From assembly GCF_001641265.1 (NCBI RefSeq), contig NW_020167555.1, positions 1 through 64,000 on the forward strand: DNA of 64,000 nt, read 5' to 3'. Both the position numbers and the translations under genes were made by a program. A model generated the notes under the pieces. That model was not told the DNA's origin. It saw nothing but the letters and a program-made list of their open reading frames with translations, and did not search any database. Of this stretch, positions 1-11,025 are shown in pieces. This DNA comes from Pseudogymnoascus destructans. Lineage: Eukaryota > Ascomycota > Leotiomycetes > Thelebolales > Thelebolaceae. The number at the start of each line of letters is the position of its first letter. Position 1 is the first letter of the stretch.

Positions 1-1100
1 CTCACACTCCTCTACTCACACTCCCCTAACACACTTCCCTACCTCTCATTCACACTCCCCTAACACACTCCCCCACTCACACTCCCCCACTCACACTCCC
101 TATTCACACTCCTCTCACTTACACTTCCCTCTCATTCACACCCCTCTCACTCACACCCCTCTCACTCACCCCTCTCTCACTCACGCCCCTCTCACTCACG
201 CCCCTCTCACTCACCCCTCTCACTCACCCCTCTCTCACTCACCCCTCTCTCATTCACCCTTCTCTCATTCACCCTTAAACCCTAACACTCTCACTAACCC
301 TTCAACCTTACCACTCTCACTCACGCTTCTCTCTCACTCACACTTCTCTACCCTCTCACCCACCCTTCCTTAACTCTCACTCACACTTCATCCCTACCAC
401 ACTCCTTCACTATTCTCTCACTCACCATTCAACCATCCTTACTTCCCATTTCACCCTTATTCATTCCCCATTTACTCCCTAACCCTAAACTCCCTGTTAC
501 CACCCTCTCACTTCCCCGTTTATCCCCCATACTATCCTCTCCCTTCCCATTTCCCCAACTCTCACTTCATCTTCAACCCTCTCTCACTTCCCACTTCACT
601 TCCCACTCCACCTCCCCTCTCTCACTTCCTACTTCACTTCCCCTTTCCCTCCTCCCACTCTCCCTTTAAACTCTACCACTCCCCGTTTAACTCCCTTTCC
701 CTCCTCCCACTCTCCCTTTAAACTCTACCACTCCCCGTTTAACTCCCTTTCCCTCCTCCCACTCTCCCTTTAAACTCTACCACTCCCCATTTAACTCCCT
801 CTCCCTACTTCCCATTTTACTTCTCGCTTCATTAAAACTCACTTCCTGTTCAAACCTCCCAACTCCCCATCTAACTGCCTCTCACTTTCCATTTCACTCC
901 CCGTTTCCCTTATATAAAACCCTATCAAAATTCCAAAAACCCCATTACGTTCGTCTCATATAACTACCCTATTAACAATATTAAACCTTTTATTGACCCA
1001 TCTTATTCCCAAAAATATATCTCGTCCATTATAATTACTGCCTTTATATAACCCCCCCCTCCATCACCCAAATTCAAAATTCGTCTCTCATTTTATCTCG
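1..1100. repeat. G-poor pyrimidine-rich low-complexity tract
   Basis: The + strand is almost devoid of G and is built from variants of CTCACTCAC, ACTCCCC and CTTCCC. Telomere-like words occur in it, for example ACCCTAAC near 283 and CCTAACCCTAAAC near 478. A C-rich + strand at the left edge is the orientation expected near a left chromosome end, but no perfect CCCTAA array is present. I see no gene here. A subtelomeric position is inference. Confidence 0.7.
651..806. repeat. 52-bp minisatellite, 3 copies
   Basis: Three near-identical head-to-tail copies start at about 651, 703 and 755. Each contains CCTCCCACTCTCCC followed by TTTAAACTCTACCACTCC. The period is exactly 52 bp. It lies within the pyrimidine-rich tract and is non-coding. 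Confidence 0.85.
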
Positions 1101-3610
1101 TATCAAAATTCTGAATACGCCATTCTTTTCCTCTCCAAAAATTACCCCTATAACATCCCTTCACCTCCGGTCACCCCAACTCAAAAACACACCCCCCCCC
1201 TACTTGACCGAAATCGAATTATCTCCCTTATTTAAACTTGTAATAAAATTCTGAAAACGCTATTTTGTAAGTCTCGTAAAACTACTCTATTAACGATATT
1301 ATTTTCGGATATATTTCCCTATCTTATTCCCAAAACTATATTCTCATCTGTTATAATTATTCCCTTATATATCCTACCCCTATTCACACCAACTCGAAAT
1401 TCGTCCCCCATTTCAACTGGTATCGAAATTCTGAAGAAGCCATTCTCTTCCGCTTGCAAAACTACCCTATTGACGATATCAAACTATTCCTCTACAATGT
1501 CCCCTTACTTCCCCTCATTCCCATCAAAATAACTGCCGCCCCCCCCCCCCCCCCCCAAACTCAACTGAATTCGAAATTCGCCTTCCATTTCACCTCGTAT
1601 CAAAATTCCGAAGAAGCCATTCTCTTCCCCTTCAAAAACTACCCTATTAACGATATCGAACGCTCCTTATACATCACCTCTATCATAACTTATAATACCT
1701 CACTCAATATATTTGCTGCCTTACCTTTGCCACCCGACGGAAATCAAAGTAACTCACCCATTTCAATTTGTAACCCTAACCCTAAAGACACCATTCTCTT
1801 CTCCTCGTATTTCTCGTCATTTCCTGATGTCGAACGATAAATTCTGTCTGTTGCTGCACATGTTATACTTGGGGATAAAAATCGGGTCTTCCTGGAACCC
1901 CCCCAAACCACCACCCGTCTAAATCCGGAATATCTCTCTCGTTTCAAATCGTATCAGAAATACGAAGATGCCATTCCCTTCCCCTTGCAATCCTCTTTTA
2001 ATACCACCCTCGAACGATAAATTCTGTTGCTTACTGCAAAACTTATTGCTCTCCTTATACCTGCCCCCCCCACCCATTGCCAGTCGTCTAAATCCGAAAT
2101 AACTCTCTCGTTTCAAATCATATCAAAATTATGAAGACGCTATTTTGTTCCCCTCCAAATTCTCTTTCAGACGTGATGCCGAACGATAAATTCGGCCGCC
2201 TATTGCAATACTTATAGCCCCTCATCTGACATACCCTCCTCCCCCCTTCCGCCTGACCATATCCGGAATATCTCCACCGTTTTAATTCGTATCAAAAATC
2301 GGAGGACGCCATTTGATTCCCCTTGTAATTCTCTATCATTGACGATGACGAACGTTAAGATCGGGTTGTCGCTTCAAAAGTTATCACCCCTCAAGAACTA
2401 TGCCTCCCTTCCACCCCCTGTCACCTACCACCCACCAAAATCCGAAATAACCAACCCAATTTGAATCGTACTGAAATTCAGAGTACGCCATTTTATTCCT
2501 CTTGAAACGCGCTTCAATTTGCCGTGTTGAACGTTAGATTCCGTCTGTCGATTGAGAAGTTATTGGCCTTCGAAAATTAAGGTCCACTGGCCCCCTTGCC
2601 ACCAACCATCCGTTTAAATCCGCAATAACTAACTCACTTCTACTCGTATTAGAAATCGGAGGACGCCATTTTCTTCCCCTTGTAAATCTCTTTGAATTAC
2701 GACATCGAACGTTACGCCTTGCCTCTCGGTCCGGGTTTTATACCACTTCCCGTTCCATGCCCTCTTCTTCTTAATCACCCATCGAAATCCGTTATAACAC
2801 AATCATTTCAACTCGTATCAAAAATCGGAGGAGGCCATTCGATTCTGCTTGCAATTATCTTTCAATGGCGCTATCGAACGTTGAGTTCTGCGCACCGCTG
2901 CAAAAGTTATACCACGTCTCATATGTACAACCCCACCCACTGCTGCCCGTCTAAATCATAAATATCTTCACCAGTTGAACTCGGATCAAAACTCGGGATA
3001 CGCCATTCGATTCCCATTGTAAATCTCTTCCATTAACGATGCCGACCGTTAAGTTTCGGCCGTCGCTGCAAAAGTTGGAATCCTTCTCACATGTTGCCAT
3101 GGGGCCCCATTTCCTGGGCCCGGCCCAACAAATCCGAAATAACTTACTTGTTTCAAGCCGTATCAAAAATCGTAAGAGGCCATTCGATTCCTCTTGTAAA
3201 TCTCTTTCAATGACGATACCGAACGTTAGCTTTCGACCGTAGCTGCAAAAGTTATAATCCTTCAAAGTAGGTGCTCCACCACACCCACTGATGCCCCAGC
3301 GAAATCTGCAATATCTCACCCGTCTCAACTCATATCACAAATCGGAGGACGTCATTTGATTCGTCTTGCAAATCTCTTTTATTAACGCCATCGAACGCAC
3401 CGTCTGCATGCTGCGTCAGGTTCTTACAATCCATCCTATAACATGCCCCCCCAACCACCCCTCCCATGCATCGCCCGACTAGAACCGGAATGTCTCCACC
3501 ATCTGAAGTCTGATCAACAATCAGAGTACGTCAATTTGTTCCCCTTGCAAAGCTGCACAAGAGACGTCAGCGAACATTTACATCGGTCGCGAGGCTGTCA
3601 ACTTACAGTC
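1100..3610. repeat. Degenerate ~172-bp tandem array (about 15 units)
   Basis: An anchor like GACGCCATT recurs at about 1119, 1259, 1439, 1616, 1790, 1970, 2139, 2308, 2487, 2665, 2834, 3002, 3179, 3351 and 3530. Spacings are mostly 168-180 bp. Around the anchor a longer consensus recurs: TCGTATCAAAAATC before it, TTCCCCTTGCAA after it, then CGAACGTTA, then a C-rich stretch and AAATCCGAAAT. Units are diverged and no unit shows a convincing gene; short ORFs here are by-products of the repeat. The array ends abruptly at the oxygenase-like gene. The period is close to nucleosome length, as in many satellites. Confidence 0.85.
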
Positions 3611-3654
3611 CTTGCAAGAACGTGAGTTCGAAAATGGGCCATGGGACAAGCTCC

Positions 3655-4688
3655 CTACTCCTCCTCACCTGGCTGCCAGTTGCTCTGCTTCGTGAAGAAG
3701 ACGCAGGAGTAGCGCGTGCCCTCGAAGGGTGCGATCCAGTGCTCGAGGACTGCAGAGCGGAACAGGACAACATCCCCTGGCTGGAAGGGAATCTTATAAC
3801 CAAGGGCTGGCAGGCACAGCTCCCCTCCTTCGAACTCTCCAAAGCAGGCCATCGCAACCCAGCCATCCAGCACATCGTGGTTGTCCTTGTGTGGCCCAAC
3901 CTGGGCGTTTATCAGGATCGCGAGGCAGTGCCAGCAGCTCCTGTTGCTGAACTTGAAGACCTCCAGCTCAGGCGTGGCTGCACACTCGCAGAGGTAGTTC
4001 TGCCTGTACTGCTCGTAGGCCCTGGGATCGATCTCCTGGAAGAGCCTCCCAATGGTCTGCGCGAGGGGGGCCATCTTCTTGTAGAGGGCCAGGGTGGCCC
4101 CGAAGCCATTTCCAGTCCTGCGCATGTCAGAGCAGATGGTGGGAGGCGAATTTGTCTGGCCTGTGGCGTGCCACAACCCAAGGTGGTAGACTCCCCACTT
4201 CTTCCCCTCGCGCTCAGCCTTCCTGGCCTGCTCCATCTCATGCCTCTTGTCACTGCTGGGCTTGGGGGGTGGCGCGAGCTCCGTGTACTGCTCAATGGCA
4301 CCAGCCATGAGGCGGCAGAGGCCCTTGTTCCTGTCCGGGAGGCTCAGCCCCCCCTCATGTAGACGAGGAGCTGCTCTGGGTCCTTGTCAGCAGAGTTGAA
4401 GACGGTGACGGGCTGGATGTCGAGGCCATCCTTCCCACCATCCTTGGGGATGCCCTGGAGCAGCGTGAGGTGCTTGCTGAGCTCGAGGCCCTGCTCCAGT
4501 GTGGTGGTGACCTTGGGGTTGGGTGGCGTCATGAGGTTGGTCCAGGCGAGGTCTGTGGTGATGACCCGGGCATTGCCGCGGAACTTGGCCTTCCAGTTAT
4601 GGGAGAACTCCCTCCTCTCCTTCCACTCATATGGCGAGTGGGCTGTGTGGTGCTGGTGGCGCTTCTGGATGGAGGGTACTGGTGGCAT
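3655..4688 (-). pseudogene. TET/JBP-like 2OG-Fe(II) oxygenase, frameshifted
   Basis: The downstream 217-codon frame (4308-3655) matches my knowledge of the fungal TET/JBP-like 2OG-Fe(II) oxygenase family. It has an HKD iron-binding motif within GPHKDNHD, a GEFEGGELCLPALGY core strand, a PGDVVLFRS turn, a distal His in LEHWI and an Arg in GTRYSCVFF for 2-oxoglutarate. Such enzymes oxidise 5-methylcytosine or thymine in DNA in studied members. The N-terminal part lies in another frame (4688-4344, starting MPPVPSIQKRH) and breaks at a run of seven G at about 4345-4351; a one-base change there would join the frames. It is much more GC-rich than the flanking repeats. The shift may be a mutation or a homopolymer sequencing error. 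Other 2OG-FeII families remain possible. Confidence 0.65.
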
Positions 4689-4696
4689 GGTGTCGC

Positions 4697-5157
4697 GAGC
4701 TCAGGTCTTGATGGTACCTCACTATAAGATGGTATAGTCTAGGATCCCCAAAGGCAGATGACACAGGATGGTGTGCCCCTCTTGACACTCGAGACTGAGC
4801 TGTGTGCTGGCGTGAAGAAAGCGTGGAAAAATGTTGGGTGGTTGTTGCGCGAGCTCAGGTTTTGATGGTACCTCACTATAAGATGGTATAGTCTAGGATC
4901 CCCAAAGACAGATGACACAAGATGGTGTGCCCCTCTGCCACTCGAGACTGAGCTGTGTGCTGGCGTGAAGAAAGTGTGAAGAAATGTTGGGTGGTTGTTG
5001 CGAGAGCTCAGGTTTTGATGGTACCTCACTATAAGATGGTATAGTCTAGGATCCCCAAAGACAGATGACACAAGATGGTGTGCCCCTCTGCCACTCGAGA
5101 CTGAGCTGTGTGCTGGCGTGAAGAAAGTGTGAAGAAATGCCGGGTGGTTGCCGCGCG
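4697..5157. repeat. 153-bp tandem repeat, 3 copies
   Basis: Copies start at GAGCTCAGG at 4697, 4851 and 5004, a period of 153-154 bp. Each contains TTGATGGTACCTCACTATAA, GATGACACAAGATGGTGTGC and CTGGCGTGAAGAAAG. The copies differ by only a few bases. They lie immediately upstream of the oxygenase-like gene, where its promoter or 5' leader would be. Confidence 0.9.
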
Positions 5158-6034
5158 AGAAGGAAAAAATGTGTAAAGGACTAAGTTTGGACTTGACGGT
5201 AGAAGTTCTGATATAGACTGAGACGAGCCACGCCCGCTAGCTGCGTGGCAACTCACATGACTGACCACCCCATCAAAATTGGGTTGAAAAAAAAAACGTC
5301 GAGATCCGAGGCCGGGAGGAGCATGGCTGCGTTCGTCTGGGCGAGGGCTACGCAGTTACATGAAAAGGGGGATGGATTTGATGGCATCTCGCTAAGAAAA
5401 TGGCGATCTCGGTTAAAAAATGCCCCATCTTCTAACCCTGGTCGGGAGAGGCCATGGCAGTGGTGTGGACATGGGAGTTGCATGTTGGGATTCGTCCTTG
5501 CCAGTCTCACCTGGGTATGTAATTATAAGATAATCGTACGAGTATCAGAACTAGAGTATTGCCTCGAAATATCCCAAGGGCTAGTCTGGTATTCGAGCTA
5601 TGGGGGTCTATAAACGCTTCCGATTAATTGGGGGTGATGGGGAGGGGGCAGCCCATGCCCTAAACATAGCAACGATCAATGTTCGGGAGTGTCACAACCA
5701 AACGCGGTTAGGCGAAAACCTTAAAAAGATGTCAACCCTACATCTCGAGTTCGACGTTTAATATACAGCTTATATTGCTGTAATAATATCATATGTATTG
5801 GCGGTATGTGTCATCGTCAGTAATTTAATGCAGTTCATATCTCGTCGAGGAGTGTGATTATTATAATCCGTTCCAATTTATTTAAATTGCAGAGAATAAT
5901 ATTTCTCAACTCACGACATAATTAATATGGCTCTATGGCTACAGTCTATATTATAAATACATGGCGCTACCAGTCGAACACCCATTCGCTAGTTTAATAT
6001 GCCTCGAACTCGAGCAGCGCTGCTGCTGCGATCT
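5158..6034. other. No supported gene
   Basis: A 122-codon open frame (5245-5613, +) is unrecognised, has an oligo-A-encoded KKK stretch and no domain. The remainder (5614-6034) is AT-rich with no ORF, repeat or RNA gene that I can recognise. Confidence 0.5.
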
Positions 6035-7571
6035 TTACCCCCCAGATGCCCTTCCCACCTGCAAACTCGGCCACCTGCCCACACCATGACAGGAACACAT
6101 CCACGTCATTCTAACTAACCCTAACACTCCGTCCTTCGACACCGCGAACAGCAGCAGGCACCAGCCCAGTATCTCGCCCATGGGCGTCTCCGTGTCCGGC
6201 CGCAGGTACTGCTCGCAGATGCTGTTGATGTGCTCGAGCGTGCTGCCGGCGCCCGACCTCTCGAGGTATGCGGCCGTGCTGAAGATGAGCAGCTGCACAG
6301 CCCAGATCAGGCCGGACAGGCAGCTGTTGAAGTTGCCCGGCTCCTTCCACGACTTGGTGCGTGGCTTGACGCTCAGCATCGCGCAGAAGCTGAGGAGCGG
6401 CGAGCTGAAGCGGTCGCCGCCGAACTCGTGGCAGACGAGGGCCATGCAGAGGGATCGGAGGGCGTCGTTCAGCGCTAAGCGGTCTCCGTCGGCAGCGCAC
6501 TCCAGGGCGGCCTCCCAAGCTGTCGTCTGCTCGTCCGTCAGCCGGATCCGGTCCTCGGGGCACCTGCCCTGGTCCGCGCTCAGAGGTGGCGTGAAGTGGC
6601 TGCCGCAGTAGGCGACGCGGTAGCAGTACGCCATGAACTGCTTCCAGTACCCAAAGTTTGTGCGCAGTGTGGATGGCTCCTTCTTGGGGTCGAAGCCGCG
6701 CACCCTGCCTGCCCTGCAACTGGCTGGTGCCGATGAGGTAGGGGCGCCATGGAAGCGGCTCAGCGCGAGCTGCCTCGCACGTCAGCATGCAGTCCGGCCC
6801 GTCGAAGCACCAGCCGTGCACCTCAGCGAGGATCTCGTCCATGACCTCGAGCATCAGGAACAGCTCGGGCTCTCCCTCATCTGCGCTCTTCGGCAGTGCA
6901 AAGGAGGCGTGCATCTCGTCCTTCTCTAGGCCCCGCACGTGGTTCTCGATGCCAGTCCGCCTCAGCCACGGGACCGCAGCCGAGGGGTGGCTGTCGAAGC
7001 CGTGCACCTTGTTGCCCTCCGTCTTGATGTCGTCCGCTACCATGGTCGCGTCCGCGTCGGCCAGGTCGAAGAAGGCCTGCTCCTGCGGCTCGAGGGCGAT
7101 GGCGGCAGTAGCTGCGTCCCCTTCCGCCCTGTCGTCGTCTGTAACCACAAAGTACCGGACATGCTCGGTCTTTGCGAAGAAGGTCTGCACCGTGCATCTC
7201 TGCCACGCGCCACCCTCACTCTGCTGCGACGGCTTCTGCCCGTGCTCCCGGGACACGTGCGCCCTGATGGCCGGCCCGGACCGGGTCAGGGTCGGCCGGC
7301 TGTCGTCGCAGAGGATGCAGGAGAATGCCGGATGGCGGCGCAGTCCCTCGATGGCGATGCAGGGCTGGTCTGGCAGGGCGACCTGTCCCGGGGGCCGCAG
7401 CTCATGCGTCGCGAAGAGGTCGAGCAGGGTGCGCAGCTCCGGCCCCTTGAGGTCGTGGGGTGGGTGCCTCAGGTGCCACTCCTGGCTGGCGCGTGCGGGC
7501 ATGAGGCAGGTCCCGCAGTCGCGGCAGAGCAGCACCCCGTGAGTTGCGAGGTAGGAGAAGCTGGCCGCCAT
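6035..7571 (-). pseudogene. DUF3505/OrsD-like zinc-finger protein fragment
   Basis: The start chosen is the ATG at 7571 (MAASFSYLATHG). The N-terminal part has two Cys-pair/His clusters (CRDC..H, CILC..H..H) and the VQTFFAKTEHVRYFVV segment typical of fungal DUF3505 (OrsD-like) proteins; related modules are known to me from the N-terminal half of large fungal helicase-like proteins. The frame shifts at about 6705-6715, after which 6703-6130 continues the same family (NFGYWKQFMAYCYR, PGNFNSCLSGLIW). Similarity stops at about 6127, where a TTAGGGTTAG word appears on the coding strand, and the frame runs out at 6035. GC-rich compared with its surroundings. Function unknown; clearly a broken remnant. 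Confidence 0.6.
6115..6125 (-). repeat. Telomere-like word at a gene breakpoint
   Basis: The minus strand reads GTTAGGGTTAG exactly where similarity in the DUF3505-like fragment ends. It is less than two TTAGGG units, so a chance match is possible. Confidence 0.35.
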
Positions 7572-7778
7572 CCTTCCCTTGCGCGAGCGGTGTGTGTGCG
7601 CTATTCGCCCTTCGTTGCATACTCTGTATGCGTGCTTGATGCGCCTGCGCCGTCCCGGGGGTCTCCCAATTTGCTGCACAATAATCGCTCCACAATGGCC
7701 CGTGCGCGCGCGAGCGACAGGGGTCGCTCGCGTGGGGATTCCCAATTTGCACTACAGATACGGCCGCTTCTAGGGGTA

Positions 7779-7805
7779 GGTGTTAACCTCTGACTTACCC
7801 CTGAG
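7779..7805 (-). repeat. 27-bp remnant of the 929-bp LTR family
   Basis: This segment is an exact reverse complement of 63962-63988, inside the LTR that begins at 63774, and matches the solo LTR near 29180 with one difference. The 475-bp LTR starts at the very next base, 7806. Confidence 0.75.
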
Positions 7806-8032
7806 TGTAACGCTGACTTCTAAACGATAGAAGACACAGAGGTTCTCTTGCGTAAAGGTTTACTTATCAGAGGAGGCAGGGGATCAGACACAAAGGCTTC
7901 AAGTAACACGTTACTAGTATATAACAAATACTGTATTGAGTTGAGCACGAAGCTCCTATCTAAGGAAATACTATCTACTTATATAGTGGCGTCGTGCCTA
8001 GTGGACTCTTGGGAACTCACTCGAGTCCTCGG

Positions 8033-10759
8033 CAGTGTTTTCAGTAGTATTGCCCGTATACGGGAGGCTCTCGTATACGGGCCCGTATTATACTTAAGTA
8101 TTCATACGACCCGTATCATAACACCTCTTCGCCGCTAGTATTATACTTAAGTATTGCTGGCCATACTTCAGTATTATACTGGCAATACTTAAGTATTTCA
8201 CGTGATCCTTTCACAATTTTCAGGTCGTCGTGAAAACTCTGCATTTTATCCTTACGTCTTATGATTCAGCCTACATCATGGCTTCTGAACCTTCTGATGT
8301 TGTATCTACTATCGAAAGTGAACAATTTAATCAGTTTGAACAGGATACTACAACCTCATCAACTATTGGCTGCTCTATTCCGTCCCAATCTACCTCCCAT
8401 ACTACGTCAAAGGTAGCTAAGCTATGCACATCACCGATATGGGACTTTACAAAAGTAGGACATTATGAAATAACCTTCAATATCTACGGCAAGGAGTCCT
8501 GGTGTTGCAAGTTCTGTTCTAAGGAGTATACTGTTGGTGGGGGCACTAATATCATCATCAAGCACTTAAAGGAGCGCCATTCCATTGACTTGAAAACACC
8601 ACAAGAGCAACGCATTGATGGATATCAATCCACAATAGCTGTAGCCTTTGCCAGGCCACACACAATCAATCATAAACGCCGTAGACTCAACGATGTCACT
8701 GCTGTTAGGCCTTTAGATCCACGTGTTCTTGAAGATCTCTATGTGCGCTGGATAGTAGCATGTGGAATTGCATTCCGAATGGTTTCAATCCCCGAGTTCC
8801 GCACGTAAGTAGTATTACCTTTCATGATTTAAGGCTTTTATTAATATATATATAGCATGCTTCACTATTTAAATCCAGCCATCAATGAATGGCTGCCTCA
8901 TAGCTCGACAACAATTCACGATTGGGTCCTTCATAAATATACAGAAGAGAAGGTCATCATTCGACAGGCTGTTCAAGCTGCCCTTACAAATATACACTTT
9001 ACAGTGGACTTATGGACTTCTCCAAATTCCCTTGCAATCCTCGGCATTGTCGCTCACTATATATCAGCAACTGGTAATCTAGATAACTCTGTTCTTGCAC
9101 TACGAGAAGTTAATGGCGAGCATTCTGGTGAGAACCAAGCTGTGGAAATTCTTGATGTTATCAACGACTATGGCATTGCTTCAAAAGTTGGTTATTTTGT
9201 AATGGACAATGCAACAAATAATGATACAATGATCAAGGAGCTTTCGAAAAAGCTGAAAGAGGAGCATGAGATAATATGGGACCCTAGGCGACATAGATTA
9301 CGGTGTAACGGCCATGTGATCAACCTCGCTGTTCAAGCCTTTCTCTTTGCAAGTGATGAGGAGGACCTCTCACAGGATAATAATACGGAGCTATTGTCGT
9401 CGCCGACAGAAATAGAGATGGAGCAGTGGAGAAAGAAAGGTCCACTTGGTAAACTACATAACATTGTAGTTTATATCCAACGCAGCCCACAACGTATCGC
9501 CAGCTTTAAGTTGATGAGCAATAACCTATGTTTGTTGAGAGATAATTCAACACGTTGGAATAGCTGGTATTCAATGCTACAACGGGCGCTACGGGTACAA
9601 CATGCTATAGAACTGTTCTGCGTAAAATTCAAGGAGAATGAGAATGACCTCCGTAAGTACATATTTATGTCTCTTAAATTTAATTATTTACTAATATTTA
9701 AGTAGTTTCACAAGGGGACTGGCAGGACCTTCGAAATATGGCCTGTATTCTCAAGAACTTTGCAGATGCAACACTTGCTACAGAAGGTTATGCCTCGAGC
9801 ATTGATTTAACACTCCAATCGATGGACTTCTTACTTCACGTGTTTGAAACTGCGAAGAATGATTATGCAATGGACCCGTTCCTTGGTCCTTGTTGTAATG
9901 CTGGGTGGAAGAAGTTGGATAAATACTACAGTATGACAGACAGGACTTCGGCATATACAGCGGCGTTAGTATTATGCCCACAATGGAAGTGGACTTACTT
10001 CAAATCAGAATGGGAGGCTGATTGGGTTGCTGAAGCACGTGTCAAGGTTGAGGAGCTGTGGGTCAACAAATACAAAGCATTGGCAGTTAGTGCAGAGATC
10101 GCAGAAGTTGAAGGTGAAGATACTGAGAAGCCGCTTTCGAATGAGTTTCTTACATGGCGTACACAAAAGCGGGGTATTGACGTTATTCAAGATGAATATA
10201 CTCAGTATTTACAAGCCCCAATTGTTAAAACTGATGATGCGAGAGCATGGTGGGCTGAGCCTACTCAACGGGCTACATTTCCAAACTTAAGTGTAATGGC
10301 ATTAGATTTGTTATCAATACCCTCAATGTCTGCAGCGCCTGAAAGGCTGTTCTCTGGTGCGAAAATCACGATTTCCGACCGTAGGAACAGGCTAGGTATT
10401 ATGGCAATTCAAGCTGTTGAGTGCTTGAAGTCTTGGTTTAAGAAGAATAAGAGTACAGCTTTGCCGTTTGTAGATGATGAGCTGTCAACACTCCCAGATA
10501 CATTGTTGCAAGAGGCAGCGATGACTATGATATCTAGCTAGTTCAATATGTTCTGAAATTCACAGGGTTATAGAGTATACAGTTTTTACAGCTTCAATTT
10601 TTTTTAACATTACATGAAATACTTAAGTATTGCCCGTATTAATACTTAAGTATTGATACAGAGCTCACTAGTATCATATCAAGCTTCACCCGTACCGTAT
10701 TGATACGGCCCGTATCATAATGGCCCGAATACTTAAGTATTATACTAATGGGAACACTG
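8033..10759 (+). mobile_element. hAT transposon with TIRs and 8-bp TSD
   Basis: The element begins CAGTGTTTTCAGTAGTAT and ends with the inverted counterpart ATACTAATGGGAACACTG. It is flanked by GTCCTCGG on both sides (8025-8032 and 10760-10767). Subterminal regions are full of ACTTAAGTATT and CCCGTAT palindromic words, as is usual for hAT ends. It carries one uninterrupted, spliced transposase gene. Length is 2727 bp. All structural parts look complete. Confidence 0.93.
8278..10541 (+). CDS. hAT transposase (BED finger, dimerisation domain)
   Basis: Exons 8278-8804, 8856-9652 and 9706-10541 join in frame through two introns of 51 and 53 bp (GTAAGT...TAG each). An N-terminal BED-type finger is visible (WCCKFCSKEY ... 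HLKERH). The RNase H-like core has FTVDLWTSPN and MDNATNNDTM. The C-terminus has the hAT dimerisation signature (LSIPSMSAAPERLFSGAK, then DRRNRL). It cuts and pastes its own element in the nucleus. An upstream in-frame ATG at 8230 exists; I chose 8278 (MASEPSDVV) because the preceding 16 residues look like leader sequence. No stop codon interrupts it, so it may be active. Confidence 0.9.
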
Positions 10760-11025
10760 GTCCTCGGAGTCCTGGACTCTTAGGACTCTTCTCATCATCC
10801 TGCGAGTCCATCACGTGCCTAGTGGACTCCTGGGAACTCACTCGAGTCCTCGGAGTCCTGGACTCTTAGGACTCTTCTCATCATCCTGCGAGTCCGTCAC
10901 GTGATACTTTCGGAACTACTATTCCCCGCTGCCCCTCCAGGTACCAGGGCCGGTCTCATGCGACCTCCCTCCTTCCTGTCCTGTAGTTGGCCAGCCTTCT
11001 TGTTCCGTTGTAACAAAGTGTTACT

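Larger units (their letters stand above)
7806..11015 (-). mobile_element. Solo chromovirus LTR (475 bp), split by a hAT element
   Basis: Segments 7806-8032 and 10768-11015 together equal the reverse complement of the 475-bp LTRs of the retrotransposon at 53615-60612, with very few differences. The ends are TGTAACG and GTAACA. The hAT insertion and one copy of its 8-bp duplication account exactly for the extra 2735 bp. Flanking 5-mers differ (CTGAG left, AAGTG right), so there is no target duplication. That suggests recombination or deletion after insertion. Confidence 0.9.

Noticed and set aside
1454..3328. Short ORFs in the left repeat array
   Set aside because: They arise from the repeat units, share no domain and shift frame from unit to unit.
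3622..4362. 246-codon plus-strand frame
   Set aside because: It lies opposite the oxygenase-like gene and is an antisense shadow of its GC-rich codons.
6111..7793. Long overlapping plus-strand frames (6787-7542, 6939-7793)
   Set aside because: Shadows in GC-rich DNA; only the minus strand shows Cys/His motifs.
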